Positions 7,192 through 13,053 of a stretch of DNA of 13,053 nucleotides are shown here, one piece after another; the first letter of the stretch is position 1, and each line of letters begins with the position of its first letter. The notes under the pieces are model-generated. The model worked only from the letters and a program-made list of their open reading frames with translations, did not search any database and was not told the origin of the DNA. The translations under genes were made by a program, and so were the position numbers. The DNA is from Desulfobacterales bacterium (GTDB lineage: Bacteria; Desulfobacterota; Desulfobacteria; Desulfobacterales; Desulfosalsimonadaceae), in NCBI GenBank assembly GCA_007127175.1, contig SKZX01000408.1, forward strand, positions 1-13,053. Reading direction: 5' to 3'.

Positions 7192-7722
7192 TTATGGGAT
7201 CTTTTCAAAATTCGGCACATCAACCGTTTCCATAACGTTTCCACCGGCATCGACAAAAGCCACGCGGGTGTAATCCCCTCTTTCAACCACGGCCAGGGCA
7301 TAGGGGCTGGTCACAACCTGGGCCGTGAGGGCATCCGGCGGCGGGTATGCCGTGATGACGTCTATCGTAAGGATGCCATGGCCGACCCGTGCCGTCTTAT
7401 TCATCGCAACGGTATATCCCGCCGTTGGTTTCTCCCCCATCAAAACAGCCACGACCACTTGTTTTTCAAAGTCCACCGGCGGTGCGGCGCCTGAATCCTG
7501 TTTCCAGACGCCAATCCTTGCAAAAAGCGCTTCATACGCATCGGTGTCCGCAATAACGGCAAAAACGGGCTCCCTGCAGCTTATACCCGAAAAGACGCCC
7601 CTTTCAATCGTTCGCAACTCCACGCCGGAACCGGTTCCGGCACATCCGCCGATCAGTGCCGTGCACCCTGCGGTCAAAAATGCAATGATCATAAAAACTG
7701 CCCTGGTGCTCATGTCACCCAT
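7192..7722 (-). CDS. PrcB-like domain lipoprotein
   Basis: 176 residues; the start could also be the ATG three codons later (7713), where a GGATGGGTG lies just upstream. The N-terminus is a lipoprotein signal with two possible acylation cysteines, TAGC and IGGC (residues 17-27 region). The rest is a small beta-rich domain. The segment MGEKPTAGYTVAM matches the conserved GxKPTxGY signature of the PrcB C-terminal domain (PF14343 type), found in PrcB, the accessory lipoprotein of the dentilisin protease complex, and in many uncharacterised lipoproteins. The upstream FEKQVVVAVLMG and downstream VTSPYALAVVERGDY segments fit the same domain. Expected in the periplasm, anchored to a membrane. First gene of the operon with the rubredoxin and the PflX-like radical SAM gene. 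Role unknown. Confidence 0.75.
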   Translation of the reverse strand: MGDMSTRAVFMIIAFLTAGCTALIGGCAGTGSGVELRTIERGVFSGISCREPVFAVIADTDAYEALFARIGVWKQDSGAAPPVDFEKQVVVAVLMGEKPTAGYTVAMNKTARVGHGILTIDVITAYPPPDALTAQVVTSPYALAVVERGDYTRVAFVDAGGNVMETVDVPNFEKIP

Positions 7723-7756
7723 CCGAATGCAGGTTGTTTTTCAAGAACACAAATTT

Positions 7757-7785
7757 ATATTAAAGCCTTTTCGCTTTATTTTCAA
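7757..7785 (-). promoter_or_regulatory. Sigma70-like promoter of the PrcB-rubredoxin-radical SAM operon
   Basis: Read on the minus strand: TTGAAA (7785-7780), exactly 17 bp, then TAATAT (7762-7757). Both hexamers are close to consensus. The start of transcription would fall about 25-30 nt before the PrcB-like start codon. The opposite strand of the same region must hold the promoter of the cytochrome gene; a TATAAA at 7792-7797 is a weak -10 candidate without a clear -35. Confidence 0.5.
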
Positions 7786-7854
7786 CCGTGGTATAAAAGA
7801 GCATCAACAAAAACAATCCATGGTTACCGAAAGCATAATAAGGGGGATGCATCC

Positions 7855-9240
7855 ATGAAGCAAAAGGGGCTCAAGACCGATCATGAGATGAATTATAAAA
7901 AAACAAACCGGCCTTTTCAAACTGTTTTTCTTTTGACCGGCGCGCTGATATTCGCCGCTTTCGCGATTTTCTGGCATAATGGCGGCGGCACGGTTCACTC
8001 GGCCGGGCCGAACCCGGTTGATACCGGTGCCGTGACGCAGAAGGAACTCGACGAAATCAATACATTTGAACCCGGCGCTTTTGAGAACCCGGAGCGTTGC
8101 GCGGCATGCCACCGGGAGATTTACGATGCCTGGCGCGGCAGCAAGCACCGGTTCGCCTGGGAAGACCCCTTTTACCAGCCGGATTATCTGAAAGCCAGCC
8201 ATGAGACGGAAGGGTTTACGGATGTCTTCTGCGGGGAATGCCATGCACCGGTCGCCCGCCGGACCCGGCAGCTTCCGCCGCCGGACGGCAGCCTGTTTGA
8301 CGACATATCCAAAGCGGGTGTATCCTGTGATTTTTGTCACACCGTCAAGGAAGTCGTAGAGCCCGTCAATGTCAAAAACATCTCCGATCCCGGGCGGATC
8401 AAGCGGGGACCCCGGGGGGACGGCCGGTCTCCCATCCACGATGTCCAGTTTTCAGACATACATACGGAAGCCGCCTTCTGCGGATCCTGCCACAACGTTG
8501 TCCACCCGGCCTCCGGCGCTGTTGTCATCGACACCTACAGCGACTGGGAAGCAGGGCCCTACGCCCGGGAGGGGATCACATGCCAGGACTGCCACATGAC
8601 GCCAGGGCCCGGCGTCAGTAAAAATCCCGGTAAATCAAGTTTCATGGCAAAGGAAAGGGCGCATGTGGCCACCCACTTCTTCCCGGGCGGCAGCGTGTTC
8701 TTCCAGGAACGGGCGGGCAACGACGAACAGGCCGCACGTGCGCGGGAAATGCTTGAAGCCGCAGCCGTGATCGAAACGGAAACCGAGACTTTTGAAAACG
8801 GCACAGCGCTCCTGGTGCGGGTCAAAAACGTGGGCGCGGGGCACAAAATCCCCACCGGCGTTACCTATATCCGAAAAATGTGGCTTGAAGTGACCGCAAC
8901 CGACGCGGCGGGTGAAGTGGTCTTCGCCTCCGGCCATGTGGCCGAAGACAACCGTGTTGATCCCGAAGCAGTGCTCTACCAGAAAATATTCAGGGATGGG
9001 GCCGGCAACCTGACGCCAAAAAGCTGGCTGGCTGAAGAAATCGCCTATGACCGCCGCATCCCGCCAAAAGGACACGATGAGCAGGTCTTTCAAATCCCGG
9101 CCAACAGTGGGGGGAAATACCGAGTGACCGTCCGGCTCATGTATCGCTCCATGAGCCAGGACGCTGCAGATGCACTTGGCATTGACGGGCTCCGGGTGCC
9201 CGCCGTTGAAATGGCCCGGGCTGAAATTGAGCTTGGATGA
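7855..9240 (+). CDS. Pentahaem cytochrome c (cytochrome c554-like family), membrane-anchored or periplasmic
   Basis: 461 residues; AGGGGGA lies about 8 nt before the ATG. A single hydrophobic segment (about 23-41, FLLTGALIFAAFAIF) directs it across the inner membrane, either as an uncleaved anchor or a signal peptide. Five CxxCH haem sites follow: C82-C85-H86, C126-C129-H130, C158-C161-H162, C209-C212-H213 and C243-C246-H247. Spaced histidines (such as those in KHRF and THFF) could be distal ligands. Residues about 300-461 carry no haem and look like a beta-rich domain with GAGHKIPTG, a signature often seen after the haem domain in Desulfobacterota and Geobacter multihaem cytochromes. The overall pattern matches the cytochrome c554-like group. 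Its partners are unknown; it is divergent from the rubredoxin/radical SAM operon and may share its regulation. Confidence 0.87.
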   Translation: MKQKGLKTDHEMNYKKTNRPFQTVFLLTGALIFAAFAIFWHNGGGTVHSAGPNPVDTGAVTQKELDEINTFEPGAFENPERCAACHREIYDAWRGSKHRFAWEDPFYQPDYLKASHETEGFTDVFCGECHAPVARRTRQLPPPDGSLFDDISKAGVSCDFCHTVKEVVEPVNVKNISDPGRIKRGPRGDGRSPIHDVQFSDIHTEAAFCGSCHNVVHPASGAVVIDTYSDWEAGPYAREGITCQDCHMTPGPGVSKNPGKSSFMAKERAHVATHFFPGGSVFFQERAGNDEQAARAREMLEAAAVIETETETFENGTALLVRVKNVGAGHKIPTGVTYIRKMWLEVTATDAAGEVVFASGHVAEDNRVDPEAVLYQKIFRDGAGNLTPKSWLAEEIAYDRRIPPKGHDEQVFQIPANSGGKYRVTVRLMYRSMSQDAADALGIDGLRVPAVEMARAEIELG

Positions 9241-9266
9241 TCAGGCCTTGCGGAACAGGGTCGGCG

Positions 9267-9707
9267 TCAGGCGCCGGCCCGGGCCTCGGCTTCTGTTTTG
9301 ATCGCCGCCAGCAGGCGGCGCGTGAGCCCGTGGAGCCGCCTGTGCATCAGGGTCAGCCTTGCGGCCCAGAGCATGGGCCCGGAAAACGACTCCCGGCTTT
9401 CAAGGCGGGTTTTGCCATCGACCTGTGAAAACAAGAAGGTGTGACGGGCATGAATACCCCACTTGGCACCCACCCAGGTGACTTCCCTGCCCTCTTCAAA
9501 GGTTTCTATTACCGGCGCGATCCGGAGGGGAAAAACCAGGGGGCTCAGTTCAAAGGAGATGCAGGCGCCTTCTTCCATGGTTTCGGCGTCTTCAAGGCGA
9601 CATTCACGGCAGACCGTATTCCAGTCCGACCAGTTTTCGATCTCCGTAAACACCTGCCATACGATTTCCTTCGGGGCGCGGATGGTAATGGCTTCTTTAA
9701 TGATCAT
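9267..9707 (-). CDS. SRPBCC (START/polyketide cyclase-like) ligand-binding protein
   Basis: 146 residues, about the usual length for a single-domain SRPBCC protein. The N-terminal strand IIKEAITIRAPKEIVWQVF followed by IENWSDWNTV is the characteristic start of this helix-grip fold. The middle strands ISFELSPLVFPLRIAPVIE and the C-terminal long helix (about 112-140, SGPMLWAARLTLMHRRLHG) complete it. These proteins bind hydrophobic small molecules in a central cavity; catalytic roles vary, and nothing here predicts the ligand. No signal peptide. It is a single gene ending 27 bp from the convergent cytochrome stop. Confidence 0.8.
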   Translation of the reverse strand: MIIKEAITIRAPKEIVWQVFTEIENWSDWNTVCRECRLEDAETMEEGACISFELSPLVFPLRIAPVIETFEEGREVTWVGAKWGIHARHTFLFSQVDGKTRLESRESFSGPMLWAARLTLMHRRLHGLTRRLLAAIKTEAEARAGA

Positions 9708-9744
9708 ATGGGTTCTGCCTGGTATGAATATAGCGTTTCAATCA

Positions 9745-9901
9745 TTGATGAACCCGTAAAAAGTCCAGATCAGACGACTTTGAAAAACGTCCAAGATCAA
9801 GGCTTGCGCAATTTTTGCAGAATTGAGCGTACTTAGCCGTACGTGAGATTCTTCGGAAATTGCGCGTAACGCAGATATTGGACTTTTTGCGAAGTCGTCA
9901 A
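9745..9901. repeat. Large imperfect foldback repeat (MITE/REP-like or structured RNA)
   Basis: The block is nested inverted repeats. The ends TTGATGA (9745-9751) and TCGTCAA (9895-9901) pair with one wobble. The arm at 9773-9798 matches the reverse complement of 9874-9899 at 22 of 26 positions, including GACGACTT and GTCCAA. An inner arm GCGCAATTT (9806-9814) pairs perfectly with AAATTGCGC (9857-9865). The centre has GCGTAC/GTACGT (9827-9832, 9839-9844) around a 6-nt loop. No reading frame of note. It lies between divergent genes, upstream of the DUF523-DUF1722 gene. Confidence 0.8.
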
Positions 9902-9989
9902 TCATTGCTCGACACGCTGTATTTTCAGGGTCGGCCCTTGACCTTTGCCCTTATAAAAGTAAGTATTATGTCAAAAAGGAAAAACATCA

Positions 9990-10940
9990 ATGAATGAAAA
10001 AATCAAGATAGGGATCAGCGCCTGCCTGCTGGGCGAGAATGTCCGATACAACGGGGGGCATAAGCTGGACCATTTCCTGCGCGACACGCTGGGGCAATAC
10101 GTGGATTATGTTCCGGTCTGCCCGGAAGTGGAGGCCGGATTCGGCATCCCCCGTGAAACCATGCGGCTTGTGGGCGATCCTGAAAGCCCGCGGTTAATGA
10201 CCACCAAAACGGCCGCTGATCACACGGAAAAAATGACCAAATGGGCCCAGGCCAAAGTTATTGCCATGGAAAAAGAGAACCTCTGCGGGTTTATTTTCAA
10301 AAAAGATTCGCCCAGCAGCGGCCTGCTGCGGGTCAAGGTCTACAACGACAAGGGCATGCCGGAAAAAAACGGGGTCGGGATATTCGCCCGCGCTTTTACC
10401 CGGCAATTCCCCCTGGTGCCGGTAGAGGAGGAGGGCCGCCTCCACGACCCGAGACTTCGTGAAAACTTCATCGAGCAGATTTTTACCCTCAAACGGTGGC
10501 GGGACGCCGTTGCATCAAAGCCCGGAATCGGCAGCGTGGTCGACTTTCATACAAAAAACAAGCTGCTTGTCATGTCCCACAGCCAGAAACATGCCAGCGC
10601 ACTTGGAAGGCTCACGGCCACCGGCAAACAGCTTGGCAGAGAAGCGCTCTACCGGCAATACGAGGACCAGCTTATTGACGCGCTCAGGCTGAAAAGCACA
10701 ACGGCCAAGCATATCAATGTGCTCCATCACATCATGGGATATTTCAAGAAGCAGCTTTCCGCCGATGAAAAACAGGAGCTCCTGGAAATATTCGACCGGT
10801 TCAGAAAAGGCCATGTGCCGCTGATCGTGCCGATTACGCTGATCAACCACTATGTCCGGAAATATGACCAGCCGTACCTGGCGGCACAGACATACCTGAA
10901 CCCGCACCCCGTGGAGCTCAAACTGCGGACCTACACTTAG
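9990..10940 (+). CDS. DUF523-DUF1722 fusion protein (YbgA/TudS-related)
   Basis: 316 residues; AAGGA lies about 9 nt upstream of the ATG. The N-terminal DUF523 domain (about 1-150) shows ISACLLGENVRYNGGHK (C12), VCPEVEAGFGIPRE (C44) and LCGFIFKKDSPSSG (C99, S107-G111). DUF523 includes the [4Fe-4S] enzyme 2-thiouracil desulfurase TudS, which uses three cysteines. In TudS-like proteins the third lies in SPSCG, while here the codon at residue 110 is AGC (Ser). C99 could be the alternative ligand, or the Ser form may be normal for this fused subfamily. The C-terminal DUF1722 domain (about 190-305), as in E. coli YbgA, includes LMxxSQKH-like and KKQLSADEKQEL segments and ends LIVPITLINHYVRKY and YLNPHP. 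The true function of the fusion is not established. Its TAG stop lies inside the foldback repeat that follows. Confidence 0.88.
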   Translation: MNEKIKIGISACLLGENVRYNGGHKLDHFLRDTLGQYVDYVPVCPEVEAGFGIPRETMRLVGDPESPRLMTTKTAADHTEKMTKWAQAKVIAMEKENLCGFIFKKDSPSSGLLRVKVYNDKGMPEKNGVGIFARAFTRQFPLVPVEEEGRLHDPRLRENFIEQIFTLKRWRDAVASKPGIGSVVDFHTKNKLLVMSHSQKHASALGRLTATGKQLGREALYRQYEDQLIDALRLKSTTAKHINVLHHIMGYFKKQLSADEKQELLEIFDRFRKGHVPLIVPITLINHYVRKYDQPYLAAQTYLNPHPVELKLRTYT

Positions 10941-11107
10941 TGGTCGTGGACATAAATACAGCGGCATTCGATGGTCGATGCATCCCGTCCCGGCGGCGTT
11001 GCTCGGCGCTCAAATACGCCCGGTATTCTCGCTTCTCGCGCCTTGCGGGACGGACGCCTCGACCATCTCGGTGCGTCACTGTATTTATGCCCTCGACCAC
11101 TTAGTGG
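10934..11107. mobile_element. MITE-like palindromic element flanked by a 10-bp repeat
   Basis: The terminal inverted repeats at 10939-10961 and 11079-11101 are 23 bp with 21 matches; they begin AGTGGTCG and end in ATAAATACAG. A second pair of arms, 10971-10991 and 11047-11066, begins ATGGTCGA and matches at about 18 of 20 positions with one indel. The GC-rich centre (about 10992-11046) contains further short stems such as AATAC/GTATT. The identical decamer CACTTAGTGG occurs at both ends (10934-10943 and 11098-11107), which could include a target duplication. It carries no transposase. It supplies the stop codon of the preceding gene and creates a false upstream extension of the following one. 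Confidence 0.8.
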
Positions 11108-11132
11108 TACCGGGCAAAAGGGGAAAATCTTC

Positions 11133-12080
11133 ATGACAGGCGACAATCGAAACAGACGGCAGCGCATCAAGGCTGTTGCGGATGCCATTGAAGCGGTTTT
11201 CAAAAAAGGCGTTCACCTAACGGGTGACGTGCTTCATTACCTTGAATCCACACATGCCATTGTACACCCCGAAGAACTTCTTGGCGCACTCTTGCCGCCT
11301 TTTGACTGCGATTCGGAAAGCATCTGCGAGATGGTTTTCTACCCGGATGAATCCCAGCAGGCCTTCCTGGAACCGGTGCTCGAAAAAAACCCCATTGAAG
11401 ATGAACAGGAAAAGAAAGTGCTGGCCGATATGATCGCGGCAAGAAAGATTGGTGCAGCCATCTATTTTCCTTCTGCCGATAGGCCCTGCCGCCTGAGCAT
11501 TCCGGATGCCGCGGTTCACCGGTATATTCAACGGATCAATGCGGACCGGCGGATGGATCCCCGCATTCTGGAAGCAATAGGGCTTGCCATTCAATCGCCG
11601 GAAACCGCCGCAGCCGTAAAAGTGAAACTCAGAAATGCACGCTTCGATTTTGAAGATTACCGCGTCGCGTCAATCTGCGCTTTTCTGGATGGGATCGAAG
11701 AAAACAGTCCCGATTTTATGGATCTTTTTGTCCTGCTGTGCCGGATCCTTGAAACCATGAGCGCGGATGCGGACCTTTTTTCCGCGCTCATGGAAACAAA
11801 GCACAAATGCCTGGAGATGATCCGGCAGGCGGAAAAAACTGAAACAGACTTGAAGCAAAACCCCGTTGAAGTGCTGATGATGAGGGGCGAAACCATCGCG
11901 GCCATCGATGCGGCCCAAGTCCGCACGCAAATAGATTATATCGACCGGGTCGCCCTGGCCCTGTTCGGCAGAACAGGGGCCCTGCCGACAACGGGCCAGA
12001 ATCAAGGGCCGTCTGTAAACCTCGGGGTTTTCAGAAAAAAAGGAGACGATCTGGACCGGCTGATAAAAATTTTTTCCTGA
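11133..12080 (+). CDS. Hypothetical helical protein, not recognised
   Basis: 315 residues from the ATG at 11133, which has AAAAGGGG about 10 nt upstream. The frame stays open back to 10971, but those 54 residues are translated from the foldback repeat and have no helix-rich character, so they were left out. The protein appears mostly alpha-helical and soluble. The N-terminus is basic (NRNRRQRIKAV), followed by AIEAVFKKGVHLTGDVLHYLEST. The middle has FYPDESQQAFLEPVLEKNPI and the C-terminal third has FMDLFVLLCRILETMSADADLFSALMETKHKCLEMIRQ-like helices (about 190-235) and ends DLDRLIKIF. Its few cysteines are scattered, with no metal-binding pattern. No known family was identified. It may have been cotranscribed with the DUF523-DUF1722 gene before the element intervened. 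Its stop is 2 bp from the convergent TPR gene. Confidence 0.75.
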   Translation: MTGDNRNRRQRIKAVADAIEAVFKKGVHLTGDVLHYLESTHAIVHPEELLGALLPPFDCDSESICEMVFYPDESQQAFLEPVLEKNPIEDEQEKKVLADMIAARKIGAAIYFPSADRPCRLSIPDAAVHRYIQRINADRRMDPRILEAIGLAIQSPETAAAVKVKLRNARFDFEDYRVASICAFLDGIEENSPDFMDLFVLLCRILETMSADADLFSALMETKHKCLEMIRQAEKTETDLKQNPVEVLMMRGETIAAIDAAQVRTQIDYIDRVALALFGRTGALPTTGQNQGPSVNLGVFRKKGDDLDRLIKIFS

Positions 12081-12082
12081 TC

Positions 12083-12856
12083 CTACCACTTGCTGCGCAG
12101 CGCCCGCATGGCCGCTTCCGCTTCATCGCCGATCCGCGTGTCCTTGCCGAGGGAAGCGGCTTTTTCATAAGCGTTCAGGGCATTGCTGTATTCGTAAGCC
12201 TGTTCATAGGCCCTTCCAAGGTCCAGGTGTATATTTGCCGCATTCGGTGCCGTATCAACGGCCTCCTTCAGGCGATGGATGGCATCATCCACGTCTCCCG
12301 TTGCCAGCGACACAAGCCCCAGGCCATGAAGAGCCCTTGGAAAACGGCGCTCCATGGCGAGGGCTTCCCGGTAATACGCGCGCGCTTTTTCATACTCCCC
12401 TTTGCGGTAGTAAACATAACCCAGGTTGCTCAATGGGAAAAAGGGGGTTGCGTAAAGCAGGTCGTCCTTGACCGCCTCGAAGCTCTCAATGGCCTTGTCC
12501 CAGTCCTCAAGGGCGACATACGCCGAGCCCAGGTTGTTCTTTGCAGGAGAATAGCCAGGGTTCAGCGCGATCGCCCGTTTAAAATGATCCACAGCGGACT
12601 GGTGCCTGCCCCTGGCCATGTAGGTGAGGCCTAAGCTGTTCTGCAGATAGGGGTCATTGGGATTGAGCTGCTCGGCCCGCAGCAGCTCCCTTAAGGCCAT
12701 GGTATAATTACCCTCGGCCATGTAGGCCTCGCCCAACTCCCTGATTGCTTCCGCCTGCTGCCGGTTCTGCTGGGTGGGCGTTTTCGGGCCGCACGCAGGA
12801 AACACAAGCAGCACCGATATGGCAATAGATATAAAAAAGACAAAAGACCGTTTCAT
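12083..12856 (-). CDS. TPR-repeat lipoprotein (PilW/PilF-like)
   Basis: 257 residues from the ATG at 12856, with an ACGGGAA site about 8 nt upstream; the frame extends to 12931, but the extra residues precede a clear signal sequence. The N-terminus MKRSFVFFISIAISVLLVF ends in PAC, giving a lipoprotein-type signal with C22 as the likely acylated residue. About six tetratricopeptide units follow: near 35-68 (LGEAYMAEGNYTMALREL), 69-102 (LGLTYMARGRHQSAVDHF), 103-136 (LGSAYVALEDWDKAIESF), 143-176 (LGYVYYRKGEYEKARAYY), 177-210 (LGLVSLATGDVDDAIHRL) and 211-245 (LGRAYEQAYEYSNALNAY). The layout is that of outer-membrane TPR lipoproteins such as PilW/PilF, which stabilise type IV pilus secretins, but TPR lipoproteins have many roles and no pilus gene lies in the window. 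Confidence 0.85.
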   Translation of the reverse strand: MKRSFVFFISIAISVLLVFPACGPKTPTQQNRQQAEAIRELGEAYMAEGNYTMALRELLRAEQLNPNDPYLQNSLGLTYMARGRHQSAVDHFKRAIALNPGYSPAKNNLGSAYVALEDWDKAIESFEAVKDDLLYATPFFPLSNLGYVYYRKGEYEKARAYYREALAMERRFPRALHGLGLVSLATGDVDDAIHRLKEAVDTAPNAANIHLDLGRAYEQAYEYSNALNAYEKAASLGKDTRIGDEAEAAMRALRSKW

Positions 12857-12950
12857 CGATGTATTCCCGTTACCTGATAAGTGAATTAAAACCGCAGGGG
12901 TTTGCCTTTCGCACCGCATTTTTTCAGCCACCTTCCCACATTGATAGTTT

Positions 12951-12981
12951 CGTAAAAGTCGGTTTCAAACGACTTTGTAAA
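12951..12981 (+). repeat. Second copy of the left-end module of the 9745-9901 repeat
   Basis: CGTAAAAGTC, then 9 nt, then CGACTTTG (12951-12977) parallels CGTAAAAAGTC, 9 nt, CGACTTTG at 9755-9782, with AAA-rich sequence following in both. Both can form a short hairpin AAAGTC/GACTTT. The rest of the larger element is not visible before the window ends. Confidence 0.55.
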
Positions 12982-13007
12982 TACCATTTTGGTCCCAAAC
13001 GATGTTA

Positions 13008-13053
13008 GAATAAGAAGGCCAAAAAAGCCTTATTCAATGAAGGAGGGAACCAA
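13008..13053 (+). promoter_or_regulatory. Leader hairpin and strong ribosome-binding site of a gene beyond the window edge
   Basis: AAGGC (13015-13019) pairs with GCCTT (13027-13031) around a 7-nt A-rich loop, extended by GAAT/ATTC (13008-13011, 13032-13035) past a 3-nt bulge. Five nucleotides later is AAGGAGGGA (13040-13048), a near-perfect ribosome-binding site. The start codon would fall at or just after 13054. No start codon is visible inside the window. Confidence 0.55.

Noticed and set aside
7804..8439. 211-codon minus-strand frame across the start of the cytochrome gene
   Set aside because: It overlaps the haem-motif coding region and the divergent promoter region; only the plus-strand product has CxxCH sites.
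9938..9969. Promoter TTGACC ... TATTAT before the DUF523-DUF1722 gene
   Set aside because: The -35 is good but the spacer to the only good -10 is 20 bp, too long for a confident call.
10971..11132. Upstream start for the hypothetical gene (54 extra codons)
   Set aside because: The extra codons lie in the palindromic element; ATG at 11133 has a better ribosome-binding site and begins the helix-rich protein.

Overview
The window looks like chromosomal DNA of an anaerobic Desulfobacterota bacterium, probably a Desulfobacterales-type sulfate reducer. This is an inference from gene content: a rubrerythrin-type diiron protein, a rubredoxin with a CX4C motif, an exported multihaem cytochrome c, two radical SAM enzymes, a membrane-embedded spermidine-synthase-like protein and several palindromic intergenic repeats. 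GC content is moderately high, and coding regions are tightly packed on both strands. There is no rRNA, tRNA, CRISPR, prophage or transposase gene.

Layout. Positions 136-1317 (+) encode a bacterial eRF1-like (baeRF) protein. It converges, through a bidirectional terminator, on a rubrerythrin-like ferritin-fold gene (1445-1912, -). Divergent from that is an 821-residue membrane protein with a spermidine-synthase domain inserted between two membrane halves (2077-4542, +). Its stop codon runs straight into an inverted array of 9-bp units (4542-4657). An AmrS-like radical SAM gene with a twin-arginine signal follows (4712-5875, +). It converges on a second twin-arginine radical SAM gene (5905-6957, -), the last gene of an operon read leftward: PrcB-like lipoprotein (7192-7722), CX4C rubredoxin (6981-7178), then the radical SAM gene. 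A sigma70-like promoter precedes that operon. Divergent from it is a pentahaem cytochrome c (7855-9240, +), which converges on an SRPBCC-domain protein (9267-9707, -). A large foldback repeat (9745-9901) precedes a DUF523-DUF1722 fusion gene (9990-10940, +). A second foldback repeat (10934-11107) separates that gene from an unrecognised helical protein (11133-12080, +). The latter ends 2 bp from the end of a convergent TPR lipoprotein gene (12083-12856, -). The right edge holds a leader with hairpins and a strong ribosome-binding site for a gene starting just outside the window.

How the genes may work together. The most interesting block is 4712-9240. Two radical SAM proteins of the AmrS/PflA-PflX type both carry Tat export motifs. 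One is cotranscribed with a rubredoxin and a predicted envelope lipoprotein, and a membrane-anchored multihaem cytochrome lies divergently. This suggests, as inference only, an envelope-located redox or radical-modification module. Other genes (baeRF, DUF523-DUF1722, TPR lipoprotein, SRPBCC) look like ordinary housekeeping or poorly characterised genes.

The second theme is intergenic repeats. Three structured elements are present, two of which start at the stop codon of the preceding gene. The left-end module of one recurs at the right edge of the window.
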